DNA from: DASRJX01 sp035649235
GTDB taxonomy: Bacteria; Acidobacteriota; Polarisedimenticolia; Gp22-AA2
Direction of reading: 5' to 3'
Length of the DNA stretch: 29,779 bases
Assembly (NCBI GenBank): GCA_035649235.1
Contig: DASRJX010000005.1
Span: 1-29,779 of the forward strand
Shown here: positions 7,808 through 15,708 of the stretch, in pieces
Layout of the letters: the number at the start of each line of letters is the position of its first letter
How positions within the stretch are numbered: the first letter of the stretch is position 1
Notes under the pieces: model-generated
Seen by the model: the letters and a program-made list of their open reading frames with translations, nothing else
What the model was told of the DNA's origin: nothing
Database searches by the model: none
Program-made: the position numbers and the translations under genes

Positions 7808-9352
7808 CTGGCGCTAGCGGCGCTGCTCCTCGCGGCCGCGGCGCTCCGTCTGCCGGAACTGGGCGCGGCCTCACTGTGGCTGGACGAGTGCTCCAGCATC
7901 GAAACGGCGCTCGCCGTGGCGCGCAGCACCTCCTGGACCGTGATGCGCGTTCTGTTCCGGGGTCTGTCGGCCTACACCCTCCTGCTCGCTCCATGGGTCG
8001 AGCGCGACGTCGGCGAGTGGGCGGTGCGCCTGCCGTCGGTCCTCGCCGGGATCGCCCTGGTGCCGATCGCGTGGCTCCTGGGGAAGGAGGTCGGCGGCCG
8101 CCCGCTCGCGTGGCGCCTGGGCGCGGCCGTGGCCGTGTCGCCGTTCTTCGTCTGGCACTCCCGCGAGGCGCGCTGGTACCCTCTGGCCTGGCTTCTGGCG
8201 GGGATCGGCACGCTGTTCTTCTTGAGGGCGATGCGGCGTCCCACGGGCTCGAGTCTCGCAGGCTGTCTCGCCTTCGGCCTGGCCGCCGCCTCGACTTTCT
8301 CTCCGACAGTGACGCTCCTGGTCGTCGAGATCCTGTGGATCGCGGCGATCCGGATCCTGGAGCGCGCCGGGCCTCCCAGTGGATCTCTCACCACGTCGGG
8401 CGTGCGGGTCGCCCGCCGGCTCTCTCTGAGCGTTCTGGGCGCCCTGGGGCTTGCGTGGCTCTGGCTGGCCCTTCTCGCCCCGGCGCTTCGGGGCGGACCG
8501 CACGGCTTCGGCTTCAGCAATCTGGGCGGCCCCAGGCTGGGAGCCGTTCTCTATGCTCCGATCGCGCTGGCCACGGGCTACACGATCGGCCCCGGGCCTC
8601 TGGAATGGCACTCCCGGCCGATCCGTCTTCCGGCCGTTTCGGAGAGCCTCACGATGCTGGCGGGCGTCGCCATCCTGGCGATGCTGCTGGTGCTGGGCTA
8701 CCGGGAGATCGCCGCGTCCGGACGACGTGGCCAGGCCGCCGCCCTGCTGACACTCGGGATCGTTCCTCCAGGGATGGTCGTGGCGGCGAGCCTGTGGACC
8801 GACCATCGCTTCGCGCCACGGCACGTCGGCATGTCTTTCCTCTGCCTCCTCTGCCTGGCCGCGGCCGGGACCCTGCGGCAAACTGGGCGAAAGCCCCTCG
8901 GGCCCGTGCTCGGAGCGTCGCTCCTGCTCCTCCAGGGAGCGTCGCTTCTCAACCTGCACAGCTCGCCCCGATACCACCGGGAGGACGTGCGTTCGGCCGC
9001 CGCGTATGTCTCGCAGGCGTCCGGGCCGGAAGATCGGGTGCTGGTCTTCGGGGGCATCGGCCTGCCGTGGAAGCACTATTACCGCGGGGTAGCGCCCTGG
9101 GAGCAGGTCTCCTCCAAACCGTCCCGGGGCTTCACCGAGGCTGCGGTTCTGGAGACAGCGCGTGCGGCCCGTCACCTGTTCGTGGTGCGGGGGTTCATCC
9201 TCGAAGATCCCGGAGAGCAGCCGCTCCTGAGAGCACTCGACGAGGCGACCGATCCGCTCGAGCGCCGTCCGTTCGATGCCGTCGAGGTCGTCCGCCGCCG
9301 CGCCTCACCGGCGGTCTCCGGATCCGGGTCGGGGGAGCCTACCGGACCGTGA
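7808..9352 (+). CDS. GT39-type (ArnT/PMT-like) membrane glycosyltransferase; start codon unclear
   Basis: A multi-pass inner-membrane protein of about 514 residues, with roughly ten hydrophobic segments and the features of lipid-linked sugar-using glycosyltransferases. The first helix is followed by SLWLDECSS, where the Asp (about residue 26) fits the catalytic Asp of the first periplasmic loop. EWAVRLPSVLAG and WHSREARWYPLAWLLA are typical of the family. It would use a polyprenyl-phosphate sugar on the periplasmic side; substrate unknown. The frame has no ATG, GTG or TTG between a GTG deep inside the SxtJ gene (7415) and a GTG near 7915 that would delete the first helix and the LDE motif. 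I used CTG 7808 as the most plausible start, with GGGAG motifs at 7784-7795. It ends 14 nt inside the convergent cohesin gene. Confidence 0.82.
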   Translation: MALAALLLAAAALRLPELGAASLWLDECSSIETALAVARSTSWTVMRVLFRGLSAYTLLLAPWVERDVGEWAVRLPSVLAGIALVPIAWLLGKEVGGRPLAWRLGAAVAVSPFFVWHSREARWYPLAWLLAGIGTLFFLRAMRRPTGSSLAGCLAFGLAAASTFSPTVTLLVVEILWIAAIRILERAGPPSGSLTTSGVRVARRLSLSVLGALGLAWLWLALLAPALRGGPHGFGFSNLGGPRLGAVLYAPIALATGYTIGPGPLEWHSRPIRLPAVSESLTMLAGVAILAMLLVLGYREIAASGRRGQAAALLTLGIVPPGMVVAASLWTDHRFAPRHVGMSFLCLLCLAAAGTLRQTGRKPLGPVLGASLLLLQGASLLNLHSSPRYHREDVRSAAAYVSQASGPEDRVLVFGGIGLPWKHYYRGVAPWEQVSSKPSRGFTEAAVLETARAARHLFVVRGFILEDPGEQPLLRALDEATDPLERRPFDAVEVVRRRASPAVSGSGSGEPTGP

Positions 9353-10355
9353 TGCGGGTCTTCTCGAAGCGCGCGTCGAGCGGCTGGCTGGTGGCGCCGC
9401 GCAGCGTGGCCCGATCGAATTCGAGATCCGACTCGCCTTCCGCGACGGCCCGGAATTGAAGGAGGACGAGGGCCCCGGACCCCGTGAACAGGCCGGACGA
9501 CTCCACCAGAGACAGGCCGACGGCCAGGTCGCCGGGCCGGTTCGGGTTGACCGAGGCCAGGAGCACGGCTTCATGGGATGCCGCGAGTTCCGGTCCTGCC
9601 TCGCTGCCGACGTACTCCAGGATCTGTGGGTCGAAGCGCAGGTGGAACGGCAGGCTCGACATGGAATCCGCGTCCGACACGTGCACGGTGACCACGATCA
9701 TGCCGCCCGGCCACGACTCGATCGGCTCAGGAATCAGGGTGACGACGGGTGCACCCGCAGGGGACGGATTCGGCTCGCCTGGCGCCGCCGGGACAGGCTG
9801 GATGCGGGACGAAGAGCTCCCGCCTCGGGCCGGATCGGGAGGCCGGGCCTCCGCCTGACGATCCCTCTGAGGAGGTGTAAGGGCCGGGGCGGGCTGCGCG
9901 TAGAAGACCCCCGAACCCCCCGCCGATCGGTCGGTGCCCGCCGGGGACGTCGGATGAGCCTCGGCCGCAGAGGACTCCGGGGCCGGGGCGGCCGGTTCAG
10001 GCCGCGGGACAACCGCCCGTCGCTCGGTCGCCGGGCCGGGGGGGGAGACCGGATGCCCGGCAGCCCTCGTGGTGGTCCCGCTGTCCACCGCAGACCGCTT
10101 CGACGCGGAGTTGGTCGGGGCCGGGCTCCAGGCGGGCTCCGGCGTGCCTGCCGGAGGCGAGGGCGACCACATCCCAGCCCGGGAGGGCGTAGGTGACGGG
10201 CGCGGCGACGCGACGACGGCGGCCACGGGCATGGTGGCGCCGGGGCTCGATTGCAGTCCGCTGTAGTACCAGTGATCCCAGAGCGGCGTACCTAGGAGCG
10301 CCGCGACCAGCGCGAGCGACACCCCGGTCAGCAGCACGTAGGTCCGGCGGTCCAT
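9339..10355 (-). CDS. Membrane-anchored cohesin-domain protein with a long Pro-rich stalk
   Basis: The 338-residue protein has three parts. A single hydrophobic segment at about 5-24 follows a short basic start (MDRRT) and looks like an uncleaved signal anchor. Residues about 45-205 are a low-complexity linker rich in Pro, Ala, Ser, Thr and Arg. The C-terminal 130 residues resemble a cohesin domain: IVVTVHVSDADSM, LPFHLRFDPQILEYV, LAVGLSLVE, ALVLLQFRAV and SDLEFDRATL are the expected strand pattern. Cohesins bind dockerins, and a dockerin protein is encoded two genes upstream. The ATG overlaps the upstream stop as TGATG, so translation is coupled. The layout recalls TonB-like proteins, with an inner-membrane anchor and a stalk long enough to cross the periplasm (inference). 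Confidence 0.8.
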   Translation of the reverse strand: MDRRTYVLLTGVSLALVAALLGTPLWDHWYYSGLQSSPGATMPVAAVVASPRPSPTPSRAGMWSPSPPAGTPEPAWSPAPTNSASKRSAVDSGTTTRAAGHPVSPPGPATERRAVVPRPEPAAPAPESSAAEAHPTSPAGTDRSAGGSGVFYAQPAPALTPPQRDRQAEARPPDPARGGSSSSRIQPVPAAPGEPNPSPAGAPVVTLIPEPIESWPGGMIVVTVHVSDADSMSSLPFHLRFDPQILEYVGSEAGPELAASHEAVLLASVNPNRPGDLAVGLSLVESSGLFTGSGALVLLQFRAVAEGESDLEFDRATLRGATSQPLDARFEKTRITVR

Positions 10356-10978
10356 CAGGGCACGGTTACCATGCCGCCGTGTCCGGGCGCGAAGACCGCA
10401 GGGCGCGGCAAGCCGCCATCATCCAGGATCGATTCGCTCACGATGCTGCCGCCGCCGGTGTTGAAGTCGATGGCCGCGGCGCCGGGACCAATGCGCTTGA
10501 ATCGGAGCGTGAGGAGCTCCTCGCTCCCCACAGCCGCGACGGGAGGATCGGGCGCGAACCGGCTCAACAAGACCTGCAGGCCTCCGGCGATCGGGCTGAC
10601 ATTGTAGAAGAGGGGGGATACGGGACTTCCTTTCTGCAGCAGCGGACCCAGGGAGTACGAATCGTACTGCAGGAGGGTCGTGGGGTACGTCAGATCGAAC
10701 CCAACGGTCCAGATGCCGCTCAGGTTGGAGACCAGGACGCTGACCTCGAGGCTGGTACAGGTGCTGGTGCCCTCCTCGAAGTAGACGTCGCCGTCGGCTG
10801 GGGTGAACAGAACGCTGTCGAAGGCCAGGTTCGTGCAGATGACCGGGTCGGAGTCGTCGCCGCCCCCGCCGCCCCCACAACCCGGCAGGCACAAGACGAC
10901 GAGAATTCCCAGCCCGAGCGCTCGCAGCCGGGTCGAAGCCCTACCAGCCCACGTCCAACCACGAGGCATCAGTCGCAC
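10355..10978 (-). CDS. Cohesin-like lipoprotein
   Basis: The 207-residue protein begins with a basic region and a hydrophobic stretch ending in the lipobox LPGC at about residue 34, followed by a glycine run. It should therefore be cut by signal peptidase II and lipidated. The mature part has a cohesin-type strand pattern: LEVSVLVSNLSGIWTVGFDL, TTLLQYDSYS, GGLQVLLSRF, ELLTLRFKRI and GAAAIDFNTGGG. Similarity to the neighbouring cohesin protein is in pattern rather than long identity, so this could instead be another cohesin-like beta-sandwich. No residue after the lipobox Cys is an Asp, so the default guess is the outer membrane, but sorting rules in this lineage are uncertain. It sits between the dockerin and stalked-cohesin genes. 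Confidence 0.75.
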   Translation of the reverse strand: MRLMPRGWTWAGRASTRLRALGLGILVVLCLPGCGGGGGGDDSDPVICTNLAFDSVLFTPADGDVYFEEGTSTCTSLEVSVLVSNLSGIWTVGFDLTYPTTLLQYDSYSLGPLLQKGSPVSPLFYNVSPIAGGLQVLLSRFAPDPPVAAVGSEELLTLRFKRIGPGAAAIDFNTGGGSIVSESILDDGGLPRPAVFAPGHGGMVTVP

Positions 10979-11015
10979 CTCCCCATGGTCGAATATGGAG
11001 CCGGAGCAGGGGGCG

Positions 11016-11834
11016 TCAAGGGCACCCCCAGGGCCGGAGGCCCAGGAACCTGACGAGGATCGTCAGGTCCTCCGGCCCGACGAAGTCGTCCCCATCCAGA
11101 TCCGACCCGGCCAGGAAGCGAGGTTCCCCGAGAATTTCATTCCAGGCCCTCGCCAAGGCGTTCAGGTCCAGGATGTCGACAGCGCAGTCGCTGTTGCCGT
11201 CCGGAGTCTTGACGACATGGAGGAGGTGGGACGTGCTTCCGATGCCCTGATCCGGGTTCGCGACCGTCGCGAGCCGCGGGCCCAGCACGGCGTCCTCGGC
11301 CACCTCGACGGTGGCGAGCAGATCGCCCCCGGGAGCGGTCGTCGGCTGCCTGACGAGGATGTCCGGTCCGAGCGAGATCACGGCGCCAGGCTGGAAGTTT
11401 CTCCCCGAGAAACGCATCGCCTGATGATGCGAACGCGCGAGGTACATGGAATGGCTGACCGTATCGATCGCACCGAGCACGACGGGGATGGGAGCGAGGC
11501 TCGACGGGATTCGGGCCGTCAGCTCCGCCGAGGGGGCGCTTTCGTTGTTCGCGTCATCGTAAGCGGAGACTGCGAAAGCGTAAGTCGTATCCAACTCGAG
11601 CCCGCTGACCGTGAAGACCGTTCCAGGACCGAGATCGATCACCTCGGTCTGGTTGCCGGGCTCTGTCCGGTATCGGAGACGGTAGCCTCGCAGATCGGAC
11701 TCATTGCCGGACGCCCAGGAAATCCTCAATTCGGCCGCTGAGGCGACGTCGGTGCCGGCGAGACACAGGACCGCCAGGAGCAACACTACGACAGACAGGG
11801 ATTTCTGGCGATCGCGGTGAATCGCGAGCGGCAT
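11016..11834 (-). CDS. Secreted FN3 protein with C-terminal type I dockerin
   Basis: The 272-residue protein starts with a signal peptide (hydrophobic core SVVVLLLAVLCLAG, likely cut after ASA near residue 33). A fibronectin type III domain spans about 35-110 (ISWASGNESDLRGYRLRYR, YAFAVSAYDDANNESAPS). A beta-rich IPT/TIG-like segment at about 115-210 follows. The last 60 residues are a dockerin with two EF-hand-like calcium loops: DGNSDCAVDILDLN, then a spacer, then DLDGDDFVGPEDLT. Asp/Asn at loop positions 1, 3, 5 and 12 are present in both. The start ATG follows GGGAGACCGG. It is the first gene of a three-gene group with two cohesin-type proteins, 99 bases after fhs. No catalytic domain is seen, so it looks like an adaptor or structural surface protein. 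Confidence 0.82.
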   Translation of the reverse strand: MPLAIHRDRQKSLSVVVLLLAVLCLAGTDVASAAELRISWASGNESDLRGYRLRYRTEPGNQTEVIDLGPGTVFTVSGLELDTTYAFAVSAYDDANNESAPSAELTARIPSSLAPIPVVLGAIDTVSHSMYLARSHHQAMRFSGRNFQPGAVISLGPDILVRQPTTAPGGDLLATVEVAEDAVLGPRLATVANPDQGIGSTSHLLHVVKTPDGNSDCAVDILDLNALARAWNEILGEPRFLAGSDLDGDDFVGPEDLTILVRFLGLRPWGCP

Positions 11835-11868
11835 CCGGTCTCCCGATCCGGCCGTACGACTCGTTCAT

Positions 11869-11886
11869 AGCCGGAACCATCCGGCT
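11869..11886 (-). other. Inverted repeat between fhs and the dockerin gene
   Basis: AGCCGG and CCGGCT form a perfect 6-bp stem around a 6-nt loop. The repeat sits mid-gap, 48 bases after the fhs stop and 34 bases before the dockerin start. No T-run follows on the minus strand, so it may be an operator or a weak terminator/attenuator. No convincing promoter is visible beside it. Confidence 0.25.
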
Positions 11887-11933
11887 GTGGCCTAGCAAGG
11901 CTGATGCCACGAGGAATTGTGTAGGGCGGGCCG

Positions 11934-13622
11934 TCAGAACAAGCCGTGCACGCGACCCGTGCCGTCGAGGTCGATCCCCTCCGCTGCCGGGACCTTCGGG
12001 AGTCCCGGCATCGTCATGATGCTGCCTGCGAGTGGATAGATGAAGCCTGCCCCGGCCGCGATGCGGACCTCCGCAATCGGAAGCACGAACCCCTCCGGAC
12101 GGCCCTTGCGCGTCGGGTCGTGGGACAGGGACAGCGGGGTCTTCGCCATGCAGATCGGCAGCGTCCCGAACCCCTCGCGGCGAAGGAACTCGATGCGGCT
12201 CCTCGCCGCGTCGCTGTAGCTCACGCCCGACGCACCGTAGATTCGCGTGGCGAGGGTTTCGATCTTCTCCTCGATGCCGAGATCGAGGGAGTACAGGGGA
12301 CGGAATTGGGACGGCCCAGAGCTGGCCCGCTCCACGGCCTCGGCCAGCTCCAGCCCTCCTTCACCGCCTCGGCCCCAGACCTCGACGGGGACCGCGGCCG
12401 CGGCGCCAGCCGCCCGCGCCGCGACCCGCACCGCTTCTATCTCCTCCGGAGCGTCGGAATCGAAGCGGTTGATGGCCACCACTGCGGGAAGCCCGAACAG
12501 TCGGATGATCTCCACATGCTTCGCCAGGTTCGCGCAGCCGCGCTCCACCGCGGCCGCGTCCGGCCGTTTCCAGGAGGCGGGGTTCTTGGTGTCTATCGCA
12601 GCCCCGCCGTGGAGCTTGAGCGCGCGGACGGAACAGACGATGACGGCGGCGGAGGGGATGTTGCCGGACACCCGGCACTTGATGTCGAACAGCTTCTCAG
12701 CCCCGCACTCCGATCCAAAACCGCTCTCGGTGACCACGTAGTCGGCGAGCTTCAGCGCCAGACGGTCGGCGAGGATGGAGTTGTTGCCGTGCGCCACGTT
12801 GGCGAAGGGACCGCAATGCACGAACGCCCCGCCCCCCTCGAGGTTCTGCACCAGGTTCGGTTTCAGCGCCTCGTGCAGCACGGCCGCCATGGCGCCGTTC
12901 GCCTTGAGCGCCTCGGCGCGCACCGGGCGGCCTTCCCGCGTCGTTCCGATCAGGATGCGGCCCAGACGCTCCTTCAGATCGCCCGGCCCCGTGGCGAGCG
13001 ACAGGATTGCCATGACCTCGGAGGAGGCCGTGATGTCGAACCCCGTCTCACGCTCGACCCCGTTCGTGCCTCCCCCGACGCCGATGCGGACGCGGCGCAG
13101 GGCCCGGTCGTTGAGATCGAGCGTGCGGCGCCACAGCACGGCCTCCGGATCGAGGTCGAGCGGGTTCCCCTGGAACAGATGATTGTCGATCAGGGCCGCG
13201 AGCAGGTTGTGAGCCGAGGCCACGGCATGGAAGTCGCCGGTGAAATGAAGATTGATCTCCTCGAGCGGGACGATCTGCGAGTAGCCGCCTCCCGTGGCGC
13301 CGCCCTTGATGCCGAACACCGGGCCCATCGACGGCTGCCTCAAGGTCGACAGCGCCCGCCTGCCGAGACGCCGGAGGGCCTGGGTGAGGCCTATGGTGAC
13401 GACGGTCTTCCCCTCCCCCAGGGGCGTCGGGTTGATGCCGGTGACGCAGATGTATTTCCCGTCCGGGCGATCGCGCAGGCGGTCCAGTGCGCCCAGCGCG
13501 ATCTTCGCCTTGTAGCGGCCGTGAGGCTCGACCTCCTCGGGTCGGAGGCCGATGGATTCGGCCAGGGCTTCGATCCGAACCAGCGTCGCCCGCCGCGCGA
13601 TGTCGAGGTCCGATAGCGTCAC
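11934..13622 (-). CDS. fhs: Formate--tetrahydrofolate ligase
   Basis: This enzyme makes 10-formyl-tetrahydrofolate from formate, tetrahydrofolate and ATP, feeding purine and C1 metabolism or running in acetogenic or reductive glycine-type pathways. The 562-residue product fits the family length of about 556. The ATP loop NPTPLGEGKT is at 64-73. The signatures PSMGPVFGIKGGATGGGYSQ and HFTGDFHAVASAHNLLAA follow, then NRFDSDAPEE and AGAGFIYPLAGSIMTMPGLP near the end. The start GTG 13622 overlaps the TPR gene stop as GTGA, with GGGAGG about 9 nt upstream. The frame stays open further upstream but only as a shadow of the TPR gene. No folD or other C1 gene is adjacent, so the neighbourhood gives no pathway clue. 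Confidence 0.96.
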   Translation of the reverse strand: MTLSDLDIARRATLVRIEALAESIGLRPEEVEPHGRYKAKIALGALDRLRDRPDGKYICVTGINPTPLGEGKTVVTIGLTQALRRLGRRALSTLRQPSMGPVFGIKGGATGGGYSQIVPLEEINLHFTGDFHAVASAHNLLAALIDNHLFQGNPLDLDPEAVLWRRTLDLNDRALRRVRIGVGGGTNGVERETGFDITASSEVMAILSLATGPGDLKERLGRILIGTTREGRPVRAEALKANGAMAAVLHEALKPNLVQNLEGGGAFVHCGPFANVAHGNNSILADRLALKLADYVVTESGFGSECGAEKLFDIKCRVSGNIPSAAVIVCSVRALKLHGGAAIDTKNPASWKRPDAAAVERGCANLAKHVEIIRLFGLPAVVAINRFDSDAPEEIEAVRVAARAAGAAAAVPVEVWGRGGEGGLELAEAVERASSGPSQFRPLYSLDLGIEEKIETLATRIYGASGVSYSDAARSRIEFLRREGFGTLPICMAKTPLSLSHDPTRKGRPEGFVLPIAEVRIAAGAGFIYPLAGSIMTMPGLPKVPAAEGIDLDGTGRVHGLF

Positions 13623-14650
13623 GGCTTCTGTCCTCCCGCCTGCGCCTCCCGCTTCAGCAACCGTCTCAGATCTTCGAGGTCCGGCTCCGCGGGGTCGAGC
13701 GCCTGGGCTTTGTCGAGCTCGTATCGGGCGGCGTCCCGGTCGCCCTGCGCGAGCCGGGCGCGGCCCAGCGCGACGTGCGCGCGGGCCGACTCGGAGTACT
13801 CGAGGGAACGCCGGGCCTCCTCCGCGGCCCCGGGTGGATCCTGGCGCTGCAACGCGACCATGGCAGAGAGAAGATGGAACTCCGCTTCGTACGGGTGGGC
13901 GTCCGAGGTGGCCTTTTTCAGGGTCTCCGCCGCCTCGTCCCACTTCTCACCACGGGCGAGCAGCGTCGCGGCCTGGTAGGCAGCCACGGGATACCCCGGG
14001 TATTCCTGAAGCGCCTGGCGCAGAAGCGCCAAGCGCTTCTTCGAATCGGTCTCCGCCATGCCCCGGCAGTAGGTCTCGAACGCGAGGAGCGGCGGATCGG
14101 AATCCTTGCCCCGGTTGCGCGCGGTGTGCCCCTGGGCATGCGCCCCGGAATCGCGCGCCAGGGCCTGGGCCAGGCTCGTGTGGACTTCGATCAGGTCCTT
14201 GAGCCGTCCCTGGCGGGAGATCCACGGGTGCGCCCCTTCGGTCGCCAGGTCGATGACCCGCGCGGACAAGGTCAGGTCCCCCTCCTGGACGTTGAACCGG
14301 CCCAGCACCAGCCGATCGGGCCGGACGCCCACGGGCCGCGATCGCATCTTCCGCCCCAACTCCAGGGCGCTCGCCAGGGTCAAGGGGGCGCCCGCGGGGA
14401 TGCCGCTTCCCTCCAGGAGCACGGCGCGATCTTCGTCGTCGACGACGGCGCAGCCTTCGCCGCGCATGTGCTCCGCGGTGTGCAGCGCGAGCCCTGTCGA
14501 GAGCCACCCAAGGGATGGATCCTCGGCCACGTTCTCGAACGGCAGGACCAGGAAAGCCGTGGCCGGCCCGGCCTCCCGGCCGAAGGCGGCGCGCTCCGCC
14601 GGGACCAGCAGGCACGGCGCGATCAACGCGATCGGGAGGAGGCGCCTCAT
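13619..14650 (-). CDS. Exported TPR protein with a TolB-N/FlgO-like front domain
   Basis: The 343-residue protein starts with a cleavable-looking signal peptide (RRLLPIALIAPCLLVPAERAA). The segment from about 30 to 140 has the pattern FLVLPFENVAEDPSLGWLSTGL, seen in TolB-N, CsgG or FlgO-like periplasmic domains that often begin with a VLPF strand. The C-terminal half, from about 170, is made of tetratricopeptide-like helix pairs (AYQAATLLARGEKWDEAAETL, ARAHVALGRARLAQGDRDAA, DKAQALDPAEPDLEDL), suggesting a protein-binding scaffold in the periplasm. The ATG overlaps the stop of the PIN/TRAM gene as ATGA and its own stop overlaps fhs as GTGA. Function unknown. Confidence 0.8.
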   Translation of the reverse strand: MRRLLPIALIAPCLLVPAERAAFGREAGPATAFLVLPFENVAEDPSLGWLSTGLALHTAEHMRGEGCAVVDDEDRAVLLEGSGIPAGAPLTLASALELGRKMRSRPVGVRPDRLVLGRFNVQEGDLTLSARVIDLATEGAHPWISRQGRLKDLIEVHTSLAQALARDSGAHAQGHTARNRGKDSDPPLLAFETYCRGMAETDSKKRLALLRQALQEYPGYPVAAYQAATLLARGEKWDEAAETLKKATSDAHPYEAEFHLLSAMVALQRQDPPGAAEEARRSLEYSESARAHVALGRARLAQGDRDAARYELDKAQALDPAEPDLEDLRRLLKREAQAGGQKP

Positions 14651-15687
14651 GCGCCGGTCCTCCGGGGGCGCTGCTCGAAGGAGGACGCCTCCTCGGCGCC
14701 ACCGGACTCGGATCGTCCGAAGAACATCTTTCCGGCCGTCGTCTGGAGCACCGACGTGACGGTGATGTCGATGTTTTTGCCCAGGAACCGCTTCGCGTTG
14801 TCCACCACGACCATCGTGCCGTCGTCGAGGTACCCGACGCCCTGGTTCGGCTCCTTGCCTTCCTTGAGGATGAAGACTTTCATCGGCTCCCCTGGCAGCA
14901 CCACCGGCTTGAGCGAGTTGGCCAGCACGTTGATGTTGAGCACGGGCACGCCGCGCAGCTCGGCGATCTTGTTGAGATTGAAATCGTTGGTGAGGATCTT
15001 GCCGGACAGCTGCTTCGCCAGCTCGATGAGCTTCATGTCGACGTCCTTGATCTCGGGGTAGTCGGCCTCGGAGATCATCACGTTGGCGTGCGGCCCCTTC
15101 TTGATGCGTTGCAGGATTTCGAGCCCCTTGCGGCCACGGTTGCGCTTGAGTGCGTCCTGCGAGTCGGCTATGTACTGCAGCTCCCGCAGCACGAACTGCG
15201 GCACCACCAGGGTGCCGTCCAGGAACCCGGTCTCGCACACGTCGGCGATCCGGCCATCGATGATCACGCTGGTGTCGAGGATCTTGTACCCCTGGCGCTT
15301 CTCTCCCGCCGACCACGCGGAGCGCAGGCTGCCGATCGAGAGCCGATCGGCGCGCGCCGCTCCCACGGCGATCCCGATGTAGCCGAACAGCAGGAGCAGG
15401 AAGCCGCGCGCGAAGGGCGGCGGCACCAGAGGCAGGCCGTCGAGCGGCAGGAGGAACTCGACGATGGCCGCGAGTCCGCCCCCGACGAACAGGCCGGCCA
15501 GGCCCCCGAGGAGCACGTTCAGCTGGAGCGGCCGGAGCCGGCGCTCGACCTCCAGGATCGTCAGGGCGGCTAGAAGGCCGAGGAGCGGGCCCCAGAGATT
15601 CACGGGAACGAGAGTGGCGGGGCGGGCCCACGCCCCGAGCAACATCGAGAGGGCGACGAGGACGCCCCTCAGGAGCCAGTTGTCCAC
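14647..15687 (-). CDS. PIN/TRAM-domain membrane protein (YacL-like)
   Basis: The 346-residue protein has four hydrophobic segments in its first 112 residues (about 7-22, 30-45, 58-80 and 95-112). A PIN nuclease-fold domain at about 133-265 follows, with the acidic residues in ILDTSVIIDGRIAD (Asp138, Asp144), ELQYIAD and LTNDFNLNKIA that would bind metal. A TRAM domain at about 272-330 (GEPMKVFILKEGKEPNQGVGYLDDGTMVVV) is a likely RNA-binding beta-barrel. This is the usual domain order of YacL-type proteins, whose RNA target and activity are not well established. The GTG start at 15687 follows GGAGGTAGACAA. It starts a tightly coupled set with the TPR and fhs genes, 42 bases after alr. Confidence 0.88.
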   Translation of the reverse strand: MDNWLLRGVLVALSMLLGAWARPATLVPVNLWGPLLGLLAALTILEVERRLRPLQLNVLLGGLAGLFVGGGLAAIVEFLLPLDGLPLVPPPFARGFLLLLFGYIGIAVGAARADRLSIGSLRSAWSAGEKRQGYKILDTSVIIDGRIADVCETGFLDGTLVVPQFVLRELQYIADSQDALKRNRGRKGLEILQRIKKGPHANVMISEADYPEIKDVDMKLIELAKQLSGKILTNDFNLNKIAELRGVPVLNINVLANSLKPVVLPGEPMKVFILKEGKEPNQGVGYLDDGTMVVVDNAKRFLGKNIDITVTSVLQTTAGKMFFGRSESGGAEEASSFEQRPRRTGA

Positions 15688-15708
15688 TTGTCTACCTCCG
15701 GCAGCCGA

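Noticed and set aside
9980..10220. Pro/Ala/Thr-rich stretch considered as a tandem repeat
   Set aside because: The residues are biased but no unit repeats in DNA or protein; it reads as a flexible linker.
11946..13616. 556-codon plus-strand frame opposite fhs
   Set aside because: Antisense shadow of fhs, which has all its signatures on the minus strand.
13623..13943. Upstream extension of the fhs frame
   Set aside because: This stretch encodes the TPR protein in another frame. A GTGA overlap with a Shine-Dalgarno at 13622 gives the correct start and family length.
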